From: UBA5336 sp964492485
GTDB lineage: Bacteria > Pseudomonadota > Alphaproteobacteria > Caulobacterales > Hyphomonadaceae
Length of the DNA: 64,000 nucleotides
Assembly: GCA_964492485.1 (NCBI GenBank)
Contig: CAZBKM010000006.1
Span: 1 to 64,000, forward strand
Direction of reading: 5' to 3'
The notes under the pieces are model-generated. The model was not told where the DNA came from and did not search any database. It was given only the letters and a program-made list of their open reading frames with translations. Numbering within the stretch: position 1 is the first letter of the stretch; every line of letters begins with the position of its first letter. This document shows positions 25,966-32,829 of the stretch, piece by piece. The translations under genes were made by a program, and so were the position numbers.

Positions 25966-26953
25966 GGCCGACAAATGCCAGGAAATTCCAGCGCTGCAAC
26001 AGACCGTAGACGTAGAGGGCATAGAGCAGGAGGAGGGCGACGCCCGCCAGCCGCGTGATGCGCCCTCGCAGATAGATGAGCCCGGCAAGCGTCAGCGTGG
26101 CCGCCGCCAGCGCCCAATGGTCGTAGCGCACGAACGTCTCGGTGATGCGGATCGGATTGCCGTCGGGGCCGTTGAAGAAGGCGATGATCCCCCCTGCCGC
26201 AAGAAGATTGAACAGGTTGGAGCCGAGCACGTTGCCGACGATCACGGCGTTGCGCCCCTTGAGCGCCGCAGCCATGCCCGCGCCGATCTCCGGCAGGCTT
26301 GTCCCCACCGCGAGCAGCGTCAGGCCGATGATCTCCTCGCGTACGTCGAGCAGACGGGCGATCCCCACGCCGCCGTCCACGATCAGGTGCGCGCCCAGCG
26401 GCAAGCCGATCAGGCCGATCAGGACATAGACAAGCCCGCGCACCACACCGAGGTCGGGCAGGTCATCGTCCACGCCCACATCGACGCCGCGCCGGGCGGC
26501 CCGGGCCGTTACGCGGAACGTGTAGACGGCATAGCCGACGAGGGCGAGCAGGAAGGCGGCGCCCACGCCGGCATGCAGCGGTGAAAGCCCGGTGATGACG
26601 ATCCAGGCGAGGGTCGCCACCAGAACGGCGGTCACCGCCCTGCGTTCGCCATACATGCCCGTGACCACCGGCGCGAGGAGCGCCGGCAGCCCGAGAACCA
26701 GCCAGACATTGGCGATGTTGGAACCAACGATGTTGCCGAGCGACAGCGCCGGATACCCCTCGATCGCGGCGTCGACGGCCACGATCATTTCCGGTGCAGA
26801 GGTGCCGAAACCGACGATGAAGATCCCCGCCACGAGCGGCGACAGGCCGAGCCGCCGCGTCACGGAGACCGCGCCGCCCACGAGCAGATCCCCGGACACG
26901 ACCAGGATCACCAGCCCGCCGACAAGGGCCGCGAGAAGGCTGAGTTCGGTCAA
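25958..26953 (-). CDS. Calcium/sodium antiporter (CaCA family, YrbG-like)
   Basis: A 331-aa inner-membrane exchanger with about ten helices in two inverted halves. Both alpha-repeat signatures are present: VGFGTSAPEMIVAVDAA with SLGNIVGSNIANV in the first half, and VGTSLPEIGAGMAAALKG with NVLGSNLFNLLA in the second; these line the ion site. A cytoplasmic loop (about 150-165) is acidic (DVGVDDDLPD). The apparent start is TTG at 26953 with no clear ribosome site, only 15 bp after the stop of a 26-residue ORF that has a very good one; coupled translation is likely. The SDR gene overlaps its end. Confidence 0.9.
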   Translation of the reverse strand: MTELSLLAALVGGLVILVVSGDLLVGGAVSVTRRLGLSPLVAGIFIVGFGTSAPEMIVAVDAAIEGYPALSLGNIVGSNIANVWLVLGLPALLAPVVTGMYGERRAVTAVLVATLAWIVITGLSPLHAGVGAAFLLALVGYAVYTFRVTARAARRGVDVGVDDDLPDLGVVRGLVYVLIGLIGLPLGAHLIVDGGVGIARLLDVREEIIGLTLLAVGTSLPEIGAGMAAALKGRNAVIVGNVLGSNLFNLLAAGGIIAFFNGPDGNPIRITETFVRYDHWALAAATLTLAGLIYLRGRITRLAGVALLLLYALYVYGLLQRWNFLAFVGHG

Positions 26954-26968
26954 GGCGGGGGTCCGGGT

Positions 26969-27049
26969 CTAGTCGAGCCGTTTCAGATCAATCAGGTTTA
27001 GGAGCGCAAAGAGCAGAACGACAGAGCCGATCGCAATCAGGGCGTACAT
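26969..27049 (-). CDS. 26-residue single-span membrane peptide upstream of the exchanger
   Basis: Translating the minus strand from ATG at 27049 to TAG at 26969 gives a peptide starting MYALIAIGSVVLLFALLNL and ending DLKRLD: one hydrophobic helix followed by a charged tail, so inner-membrane, C-terminus probably inside. AAGGAAG lies 3 bases before the ATG, one of the best ribosome sites in the window. The stop is 15 bp before the exchanger start. It could be a small subunit of the exchanger or a translation-coupling leader. Nothing else is known to me about it. Confidence 0.65.
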   Translation of the reverse strand: MYALIAIGSVVLLFALLNLIDLKRLD

Positions 27050-27077
27050 GGTCTTCCTTCCCGGAACCGCGTGAGTC

Positions 27078-27089
27078 TGGCACGTGCCA
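27078..27089. promoter_or_regulatory. Perfect 12-bp palindrome between divergent genes
   Basis: TGGCACGTGCCA is a perfect dyad in the 98-bp gap between the small membrane peptide gene (minus) and the Nudix gene (plus). A short hairpin CTCGCC/GGCGAG follows at 27098-27115. A dimeric regulator site acting on both genes is possible. Confidence 0.4.
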
Positions 27090-27147
27090 TAGCGCCCCTC
27101 GCCCGGCTTGGCGAGAGGCAGACGCCGAAAACCGGAGGCCGGGGACG

Positions 27148-27606
27148 ATGTCGAGGATAAGAAACCGCCTGTTCCAGTCCTGGTTCAGACTTCGTCGCCC
27201 GATGACGCTGGGTGTCCGCGGCCTCGTGGTGCGCGAGGATGGCCAGATCCTGCTGGTGCGACATACCTATGTGCCAGGCCTGTTTCTTCCCGGCGGCGGC
27301 GTGGAGAGGGGCGAAACGGTCGAGACCGCGCTGGACCGGGAGCTGCGCGAGGAGGCCGGTGTGGCGCTGCACGGCTCACCGGTGCTCGCCGGCGTGTTCT
27401 CCAATCACCTGAACTTTCCCAACGACCACGTGATTCTCTACCGTGTAACGCCGGACGCCTGGACCCCCTGCCCGACCGACAATGCCGGAGAGATCGCCGA
27501 ACTCGTCTGGTGCGATCCTGCCGGCCCGCCGGAGGACGTGACCCCGGGAACACGACGCCGCCTTGCCGAACATGTCGCCGGACGGTCGGGCGCGGGGCAC
27601 TGGTAG
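27148..27606 (+). CDS. Nudix hydrolase
   Basis: A 152-aa cytoplasmic hydrolase of nucleoside-diphosphate-linked compounds. The Nudix box is complete: GGGVERGETVETALDRELRE followed by EAGV, matching GX5EX7REUXEEXGU. The N-terminus (RIRNRLFQSWFRLRRPMTLG) is basic and amphipathic and may touch membrane or RNA. The rest of the fold (ILLVRHTYVPGLFLPGG; NFPNDHVILYRV) is standard. The substrate cannot be told from sequence. It stands alone, divergent from the small-peptide/exchanger genes and converging on the phosphatidyltransferase gene. Confidence 0.87.
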   Translation: MSRIRNRLFQSWFRLRRPMTLGVRGLVVREDGQILLVRHTYVPGLFLPGGGVERGETVETALDRELREEAGVALHGSPVLAGVFSNHLNFPNDHVILYRVTPDAWTPCPTDNAGEIAELVWCDPAGPPEDVTPGTRRRLAEHVAGRSGAGHW

Positions 27607-27628
27607 CCGCGATCGGTCGGCGGCGGAC

Positions 27629-27643
27629 TTAACCGCATCTTAA
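27629..27643 (+). promoter_or_regulatory. Perfect CtrA-like box TTAA-N7-TTAA
   Basis: TTAACCGCATCTTAA matches the consensus of the alphaproteobacterial cell-cycle regulator CtrA (TTAA-N7-TTAA). It lies in a gap between two convergent genes, where no promoter is needed for either, so it may drive the transcript proposed just downstream. Confidence 0.6.
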
Positions 27644-27664
27644 GCTCAACGCGTTTACGTGTGA

Positions 27665-27771
27665 CGCTGACGGGGTCCCCCTCCCGTCTCCGTATGACGG
27701 GACGCCATCCCTTTCCCCCTCGCAGGCGACCTGTCACGTGTTGGGCGGTCGCTCCCCCGGGAGCGGCCGCT
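27665..27771 (+). ncRNA. Candidate small RNA downstream of the CtrA-like box
   Basis: GACGGG (27669-27674), CCCGTC (27683-27688) and GACGGG (27696-27701) can form two mutually exclusive hairpins, the first with a C-rich loop GTCCCCCT. A C-rich single strand (CCCTTTCCCCCTC, 27709-27721) follows, then a strong GC hairpin at 27745-27770. Exposed CCUCC-like runs are typical of small RNAs that pair with ribosome sites. The 5' end is placed by assuming the box sits near -35. No promoter -10 or U tract is clear, so this is a hypothesis. Confidence 0.35.
27745..27770. terminator. Strong GC hairpin between convergent genes
   Basis: GCGGTCGCTCCC (27745-27756) pairs with GGGAGCGGCCGC (27759-27770), one G-T wobble included. 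It is one base past the stop of the phosphatidyltransferase gene and at the 3' end of the proposed small RNA. No T run follows on either strand, so termination would be inefficient or Rho-assisted. Confidence 0.5.
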
Positions 27772-28356
27772 TCACGTCCGGGCACCGCCGCGAAACGTCC
27801 GCCAATAGCCCCAGCCCGTCCAGACCGACAACCCGGCCGCCAGCCAGAGAAGTCCGAGGCCAAGCGGCGGTGGGCCGTCTGCCGGCGCGCCAAGCTCGGG
27901 TGGCACGGCACCGGGCAGCAGCAGAAGTCCGATTGCGCCCAGTTCCAGCCCGGTCTTCCATTTCGCCAGGCCCGTGACCGGCAAGGCCCGACCGCCGCCC
28001 TGGCGCCGGCGCAACAGGGTGACGCCCACATCGCGGGCCATGATCGCAAGGGCGGGAAGGGCCAGAAGCACGCCATGGCCGCCGGTCAGGACCAGCGCGG
28101 CGAGCACGAGACCCACCAGCAGCTTGTCGGCAATCGGATCGAGCCAGGCGCCAAACGCACTCTCGGCGTTCAACTGGCGCGCCGCCCAGCCATCCAGCAG
28201 ATCCGTCGCCGCTGCGGCCAGGAACATCCAGAAGGCGGCCGCCGTGGCGGGCGACTGCGGGCCCCCCCAACTGACGACCAGGGACGCCGCGATCGCCACG
28301 GCGAGACCGCACCGCGCAAGCGTCAGGCCATTGGGAAGCCAGGTTGGCGGTGCCAC
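27772..28356 (-). CDS. CDP-alcohol phosphatidyltransferase (PgsA-like)
   Basis: A 194-aa integral membrane enzyme with about six helices. The family motif is complete: DLLDGWAARQ...GAWLDPIADK, with the Asp residues that bind the metal and CDP-diacylglycerol. PgsA homologues transfer phosphatidyl to glycerol-3-phosphate, the first committed step to phosphatidylglycerol and cardiolipin. The N-terminal PNGLTLARCGLAV matches PgsA well, although other CDP-alcohol transferases share the motif. The start is GTG at 28356, 18 bp after the erpA stop, so it is probably the second gene of an erpA operon. Confidence 0.85.
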   Translation of the reverse strand: MAPPTWLPNGLTLARCGLAVAIAASLVVSWGGPQSPATAAAFWMFLAAAATDLLDGWAARQLNAESAFGAWLDPIADKLLVGLVLAALVLTGGHGVLLALPALAIMARDVGVTLLRRRQGGGRALPVTGLAKWKTGLELGAIGLLLLPGAVPPELGAPADGPPPLGLGLLWLAAGLSVWTGWGYWRTFRGGART

Positions 28357-28374
28357 GGCCCGGCGGGTCCCGGT

Positions 28375-28701
28375 CTAGAGGGAGAAGCTGGTGCCGCAGC
28401 CGCAGGCTGCCGTGGCATTCGGATTTCGCACGGTGAACGCCGCGCCGATCAGTTCGTCGCAAAAGTCGATCTCGGACCCGCGCATGAGTTCAAGGCTCAT
28501 TTCGTCTATGGCGACGCGAGCGCCATCCCGCTCGATCACAAGGTCATCCTCGTTCACACTGTCGGTCAGGTCGAACCTGTAGGAAAACCCGGAACACCCG
28601 CCACCCTCGATCGAGACGCGCAGCAAGGCGGCTTCCGGCTTTCGGGCCAGAATCGCCTTAATCCTTCGGGCAGCGGCTTCAGACACAGTAACTTCGCTCA
28701 T
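28375..28701 (-). CDS. erpA: Iron-sulfur cluster insertion protein (ErpA/IscA family)
   Basis: An A-type Fe-S carrier of about 108 aa that hands clusters to apo-enzymes. The three conserved cysteines are present: GGGCSGFSY and the C-terminal ACGCGTSF pair. VTVSEAAARRIKAILA and GSEIDFCDELIGAAFTVRNP are typical. I prefer the ATG at 28701 (MSEV...); a start at 28707 adds two residues. Its start is only 24 bp from the divergent GTG of dgt, so the two promoters must overlap each other's coding sequence. erpA-type genes beside dgt are common in alphaproteobacteria. Confidence 0.92.
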   Translation of the reverse strand: MSEVTVSEAAARRIKAILARKPEAALLRVSIEGGGCSGFSYRFDLTDSVNEDDLVIERDGARVAIDEMSLELMRGSEIDFCDELIGAAFTVRNPNATAACGCGTSFSL

Positions 28702-28725
28702 GGGCACAACATAGGAGATGCCGAG

Positions 28726-29913
28726 GTGACCGAAAAGATCCCAACCGAACGCGCGCCCTTCGCGACGGACTGGCGCGCCTCGCGGGGGCGGTTCGAGTCA
28801 GAGCCCCCCTCGGCCACGCGTACCCCCTATCAGCGCGACCGCGACCGGATCATCCATGCCTCCGCCTTTCGTCGGCTGAAGCAGAAGACACAGGTCTTCG
28901 TTGCCCATGAGGGCGACCATTACCGCACCCGGCTGACCCACTCCCTGGAAGTGGCGCAGATCGCCCGGTCGGTGGCCCGCACGCTGGGCCTGGACGAGGA
29001 TCTCGCCGAGGCCCTGGCGCTGGCCCACGATCTCGGGCATCCACCCTTCGGCCATGCCGGAGAGGATCAGCTCGACGCCTGCATGCGGGATTTCGACGGC
29101 TTCGACCACAACGCCCAGACCCTGCGCGTGGTCACCAAGCTGGAACACCGCTATCCCCGCTTCGACGGCCTGAATCTCACCTGGGAGACGCTGGAGGGCC
29201 TGGTGAAGCACAATGGCCCCCTGATCGACACCGATACCGGCGTGGACGCCCTGCCCGCCGCGTTCCGGGACTTTCCCCACCTGGAGGCCCTCGAACTTGA
29301 CACCTTTGCCGGCCCGGAAGCGCAGGTGGCGGCCCTGTCGGACGACATCGCCTACAACAATCACGACATCGATGACGGGCTCACCGCCGGGGTGTTTTCC
29401 CTGGACGAGTTGATGGAGGTGGACCTGGTGGGCGACGTGTTCCGCCAGGTGCGCGCCGACCATCCCGGCATTCCGCGCGACAGGCTGATCGCCGAGGCGG
29501 TGCGCCGGCTCATCGGTCTCTGGATCGACGATCTGGTGGCGGAAACCACCCGCCGCGCCCGGGAGGCCCGTCCCCGCTCGGCAGCCGACGTGCGGGCGAT
29601 GGACGCGCCGATCGTCGCCTTTTCCGAAACGCTCGACCGCCAGCAGCGGGTCCTGCGCGGCTTCCTGCACGAACGGATGTACAAGCACTACAAGGTCAAC
29701 CGCATGCGCAGCCAGGCCAAGCGGATCCTGCGCGACCTGTTCGACCAGTTCCTGGATGAACCCGCCACGCTGCCCCCGCCCTGGCGCCAGTCGGCCGAAG
29801 CCCTGGACCGCCACGCCCGGGCCCGCCTGGTCTGCGACTACATCGCAGGCATGACCGACACCTACGCCATCGAGGAACATCGGCGCCTGTTCAACCTGGA
29901 CAGCATGATTTAG
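28726..29913 (+). CDS. dgt: dGTPase-like deoxynucleotide triphosphohydrolase
   Basis: A 395-aa HD-domain enzyme that removes triphosphate from deoxynucleotides (dGTPase-like type 2). Signature elements: RRLKQKTQVFVAHEGDHYRT, RLTHSLEVAQIARSVA (first His), LALAHDLGHPPFGHAGEDQL (HD pair) and DDIAYNNHDIDDGL. The start is GTG at 28726, with AGGAG 8 bases upstream; the frame is open much further upstream but those versions would run antisense through erpA and the phosphatidyltransferase gene. In many alphaproteobacteria argS follows; here the SPOR gene follows directly after 100 bp. Confidence 0.93.
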   Translation: MTEKIPTERAPFATDWRASRGRFESEPPSATRTPYQRDRDRIIHASAFRRLKQKTQVFVAHEGDHYRTRLTHSLEVAQIARSVARTLGLDEDLAEALALAHDLGHPPFGHAGEDQLDACMRDFDGFDHNAQTLRVVTKLEHRYPRFDGLNLTWETLEGLVKHNGPLIDTDTGVDALPAAFRDFPHLEALELDTFAGPEAQVAALSDDIAYNNHDIDDGLTAGVFSLDELMEVDLVGDVFRQVRADHPGIPRDRLIAEAVRRLIGLWIDDLVAETTRRAREARPRSAADVRAMDAPIVAFSETLDRQQRVLRGFLHERMYKHYKVNRMRSQAKRILRDLFDQFLDEPATLPPPWRQSAEALDRHARARLVCDYIAGMTDTYAIEEHRRLFNLDSMI

Positions 29914-29945
29914 CCGCATTCCGGGCCAAGGGTGCAGGCTCGACG

Positions 29946-30010
29946 GATTCAATCTCCGTTAACGTTGGAGGCTCTATCGTTAACGTAAACGGGGCAATCC
30001 GAGAGGATTC
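29946..30010 (+). promoter_or_regulatory. Candidate cell-cycle promoter of the SPOR-nagZ-scpAB-tat operon
   Basis: Two perfect CGTTAACG palindromes (29957-29964 and 29978-29985) have centres 21 bp apart, two helical turns, so one protein could hold both on one face. GATTC (GANTC, the CcrM methylation site) occurs at 29946-29950 and 30006-30010. All lie between dgt and the SPOR gene start at 30014. Confidence 0.5.
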
Positions 30011-30013
30011 AGA

Positions 30014-30970
30014 ATGGGTCGCTACAGGGAAAGCCACGTCGACTTCGGACCCGTCGACGACGATTATCGGGGATTCGACCTGCGCGAGGACGATGCCGCG
30101 CGCGGACCGCTGATCCTCGTGCTGGCCGTGGGCGTGCTGATCGTGTTCGGGGCGGTGGTCTGGAACACCTACCGCCAGGGCGTGCGCGCGACGCCTGGCG
30201 AGGTGCCCGTGATCCGCGCCGATGCAGGGCCCTACAAGTTCCGGCCCGAAACGGCCGGGGGTGAGACCGTGCCGGGTCTCGACCGGCGCATCTATGACCA
30301 GTTCGACGGCAACCAGCGACTGGCCGATCTGGATGGCGGCGGCCCACCCGCGCCTGGCGACCGGCCGCGCCGGATCGGCAATCTGCCGTCCCTCTCCGCC
30401 GACGCGCCAGACCCTGGATTGCAGGGCGGCCCGCCCATAGAGCTGCGCCCCGGTCGCACCGGGGCACTGCCGGAAGAGGACGGCGAAGCGGGACGCGACT
30501 TGCCCGAGGACGTCGCGCGCGAGGTGGACCGTCAGGTGGAACGCCTGGCCGATCTCAACGCGCCGGAGGCTGCCGACGGCGAGGCGGTACGCGATTACGC
30601 GGCCGTCCGCGATGTGCCGCTGCCGCGCCCGTCGGGTCCGGCCGGCACGGCCGATCCCGCACCCGACGACATGGCGCCGGCGGAGGCGACCGCCGATCCC
30701 CGGTTCCGTTTCGCCGCCGACGGCACCTATGTGGTCCAGATTGCGGCCTTCCGGTCCCGGGAGGCCGCCGACGAGGCGTGGGCACGTTCCGTGCGCCGGG
30801 CACCGGACCTGTATGGCCCCGCCGAGAAGATGATCCAGCGGGCCGACCTCGGCGCGCGCGGCGTCTTCTATCGCCTTCGCGCGGGCGCGTTCGCCGGTCG
30901 CGACGAGGCGAAGGCGTTCTGCGACGCGGTCAAGGTTTCTGGCGGCGACTGCATCGTCGCCCAGCGGTAA
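30014..30970 (+). CDS. Membrane-anchored SPOR-domain cell-envelope protein
   Basis: A 318-aa bitopic protein. An acidic cytoplasmic stretch (1-30) precedes one helix (about 32-50, PLILVLAVGVLIVFGAVVW) and a periplasmic, Pro/Asp-rich linker. The C-terminal SPOR domain (about 238-318) reads TYVVQIAAFRSREAADEAWA and RAGAFAGRDEAKAFCDAVK. SPOR domains bind denuded peptidoglycan glycan strands and usually locate proteins to the division septum. The next gene, nagZ, also acts in peptidoglycan turnover and starts 6 bp later. RBS AGAGGATT-like sequence precedes the ATG. Confidence 0.9.
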   Translation: MGRYRESHVDFGPVDDDYRGFDLREDDAARGPLILVLAVGVLIVFGAVVWNTYRQGVRATPGEVPVIRADAGPYKFRPETAGGETVPGLDRRIYDQFDGNQRLADLDGGGPPAPGDRPRRIGNLPSLSADAPDPGLQGGPPIELRPGRTGALPEEDGEAGRDLPEDVAREVDRQVERLADLNAPEAADGEAVRDYAAVRDVPLPRPSGPAGTADPAPDDMAPAEATADPRFRFAADGTYVVQIAAFRSREAADEAWARSVRRAPDLYGPAEKMIQRADLGARGVFYRLRAGAFAGRDEAKAFCDAVKVSGGDCIVAQR

Positions 30971-30976
30971 CCGTCG

Positions 30977-32011
30977 ATGCGTGCCGCGATCCTCAGCCTG
31001 TCGGGTCCCGTGCTCCTGGAGACCGAACGCGCCCTGCTGTCGGGGCTGCAGCCCTGGGGGATCATCCTGATGGGCCGGTCGTGCCAGACCCGCGACCAGG
31101 TGCGCCGTCTGGTGGACGCCGTCTGGGACGCCCTGGAACGCCCATGCCTGATCTTCATCGATCAGGAAGGCGGCCGAGTGGCCCGACTGAAAGCGCCGGA
31201 ATGGCCGACGTTTCCGCCCGCGGCGAGCTATGGCGCGCTGTATGCCCGAGACCCGGAAGCCGGTCTTGAGGCGAGTTGGCTGGGGCACCGGCTGATCGCC
31301 GCAGAGCTGGCCGCCCTGGGTATCCATGCCGACTGCGCGCCGGTGCTCGATCTGCCCGCGCCGGGAAGTCATGCCATCATCGGCGACCGCGCCTTTGCCA
31401 CACGCCCCGAGGACGCAGCCGCCCTGGCCCGCACCGCGCTGGACGGTCTCGCCGATGGCGGGGTCGCGGGTGTGATCAAGCATATTCCCGGCCATGGCCG
31501 GGCACGCGTCGACAGCCATGAAGCCCTGCCGCGCGTGGCCGACAGCGAGGCGGCACTGGACACGGATTTCGAGGCGTTCGCCCGGGTCGCCGACGCCCCG
31601 ATGGCGATGACCGCCCATATCGCCTACGATTCGCTGGATGCGGGACGGGCCGCCACCCACTCCCCCACCGTGATCAAGCGCGTCATTCGCGAGCGAATCG
31701 GGTTTGATGGTCTTCTGATGACGGATGATCTCGGCATGGACGCCCTGCGAGGCAGCCTGGCCGACCGGGCCCACCGGGCACTGGTCGCGGGTTGCGATGT
31801 GCTGCTGCACTGCGCGGGCTTCCGTCAGGACCCGGATGTGATCCTGGACGAGATGCGCGCCGTCGGGGAAGCCGCTCCGGACCTGTCCGGCAAGGCGCTG
31901 CGCCGCGCCAGGGCAGCGGAGGCCGCCGCGACCCGGGGCCGGCCCTTCGATGCCGAGGCCGGTCGCGCACGCCTCGATGCCCTGCTGGCGGGATCGGGGG
32001 CGGCCGCATGA
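30977..32011 (+). CDS. nagZ: Beta-N-acetylhexosaminidase (peptidoglycan recycling)
   Basis: A 344-aa cytoplasmic GH3 enzyme that removes N-acetylglucosamine from anhydro-muropeptides during cell-wall recycling. The NagZ hallmark loop is present, KHIPGHGRARVDSHEALP, carrying the His acid/base, and the nucleophile Asp lies in LLMTDDLGMDALRG. FIDQEGGRVARL and CAPVLDLPAPGSHAIIGDRA are also family-typical. There is no signal peptide. It overlaps scpA by four bases (ATGA), giving a tightly packed operon with the SPOR gene upstream. Confidence 0.93.
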   Translation: MRAAILSLSGPVLLETERALLSGLQPWGIILMGRSCQTRDQVRRLVDAVWDALERPCLIFIDQEGGRVARLKAPEWPTFPPAASYGALYARDPEAGLEASWLGHRLIAAELAALGIHADCAPVLDLPAPGSHAIIGDRAFATRPEDAAALARTALDGLADGGVAGVIKHIPGHGRARVDSHEALPRVADSEAALDTDFEAFARVADAPMAMTAHIAYDSLDAGRAATHSPTVIKRVIRERIGFDGLLMTDDLGMDALRGSLADRAHRALVAGCDVLLHCAGFRQDPDVILDEMRAVGEAAPDLSGKALRRARAAEAAATRGRPFDAEAGRARLDALLAGSGAAA

Positions 32012-32829
32012 GTGACACGATGACCCTCGACGCCCTGTCGGCGGAAGCCAGCGAAGCGGAGGGCGCCGACGCCTTTCATGTCGACCTGGACGGCTATGAA
32101 GGCCCGCTGCACCTGCTGCTGGAGCTTGCTCGACGCCAGAAGGTTGACCTGCGGCGCGTCTCCATCCTGACCCTGGCTGAACAGTATCTCGACTTCATCG
32201 CCGCGGCCCGCGAGAAGCGGATCGACCTTGCGGCGGACTATCTGCTCATGGCCGCCTGGCTCGCCTATCTGAAGTCGCGTCTCCTGCTGCCCAAGCCGGG
32301 CAAGGAGACAGAGGATGCGCCCGACAGCGAGGAGATGGCGACCCAGCTCGCCTTCCGCCTGAAGCGGCTCGATGCCATGCGCGACGCGGTCGACGCGCTT
32401 CTGGGGGGACCGATCCTGGGTGCCCGGGTATTCCTGCGCGGTATGCCCCGACAGCCGAGAGTGGTCCGCCACACCGAGTATGACACCACCCTCTGGCACA
32501 TGACCCAGGCCTTCGGCGCCATCCGCCAGCGGCGGGCGAAAGCTGCGCCCCACCGCGTCGAGGTGCAGGGTATCCTGCCCCTGGAGCAGGCGCGCGACCG
32601 GTTGCGCGGTCTGAGCCTGAGGCTCGCCGACTGGTTGAGCCTGGACCGGATCGGAGCGGAGCTTCAGCCTGCGACCGGCGACATACCCGCCGCCTCGGTG
32701 CGCGCCTCGGTGTTTTCCGCCGCCCTCGAGTTGGCCCGCGATGGCGATGTCGATCTTCGTCAGGATGCGCATTTCGCGCCGATCTATCTGCGCGGTGCCG
32801 GCCCCCGCCCGTTGGAGACCCAGCCATGA
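32008..32829 (+). CDS. scpA: Segregation and condensation protein A
   Basis: The kleisin subunit (273 aa) bridges the SMC heads in the chromosome-condensing complex with ScpB. The N-terminal SMC-neck-binding part reads YEGPLHLLLELARRQKVDLR and SILTLAEQYLDFI, followed by YLLMAAWLAYLKSRLLLP. The C-terminal winged helix is around 190-255. I place the start at ATG 32008, overlapping the nagZ stop, since the open frame upstream of it lies in nagZ. scpB follows with another ATGA overlap, so subunit amounts are probably linked by coupled translation. Confidence 0.94.
   Translation: MSDTMTLDALSAEASEAEGADAFHVDLDGYEGPLHLLLELARRQKVDLRRVSILTLAEQYLDFIAAAREKRIDLAADYLLMAAWLAYLKSRLLLPKPGKETEDAPDSEEMATQLAFRLKRLDAMRDAVDALLGGPILGARVFLRGMPRQPRVVRHTEYDTTLWHMTQAFGAIRQRRAKAAPHRVEVQGILPLEQARDRLRGLSLRLADWLSLDRIGAELQPATGDIPAASVRASVFSAALELARDGDVDLRQDAHFAPIYLRGAGPRPLETQP

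Noticed and set aside
27661..28725. Longer dgt starting at 27661
   Set aside because: The added 355 codons are antisense to the phosphatidyltransferase and erpA genes; AGGAG plus GTG at 28726 gives the family's normal N-terminus.
29957..29985. CtrA box at the SPOR promoter
   Set aside because: The TTAA words are 17 bp apart instead of 7, so the spacing does not match the CtrA consensus; kept only as an unidentified dyad pair.
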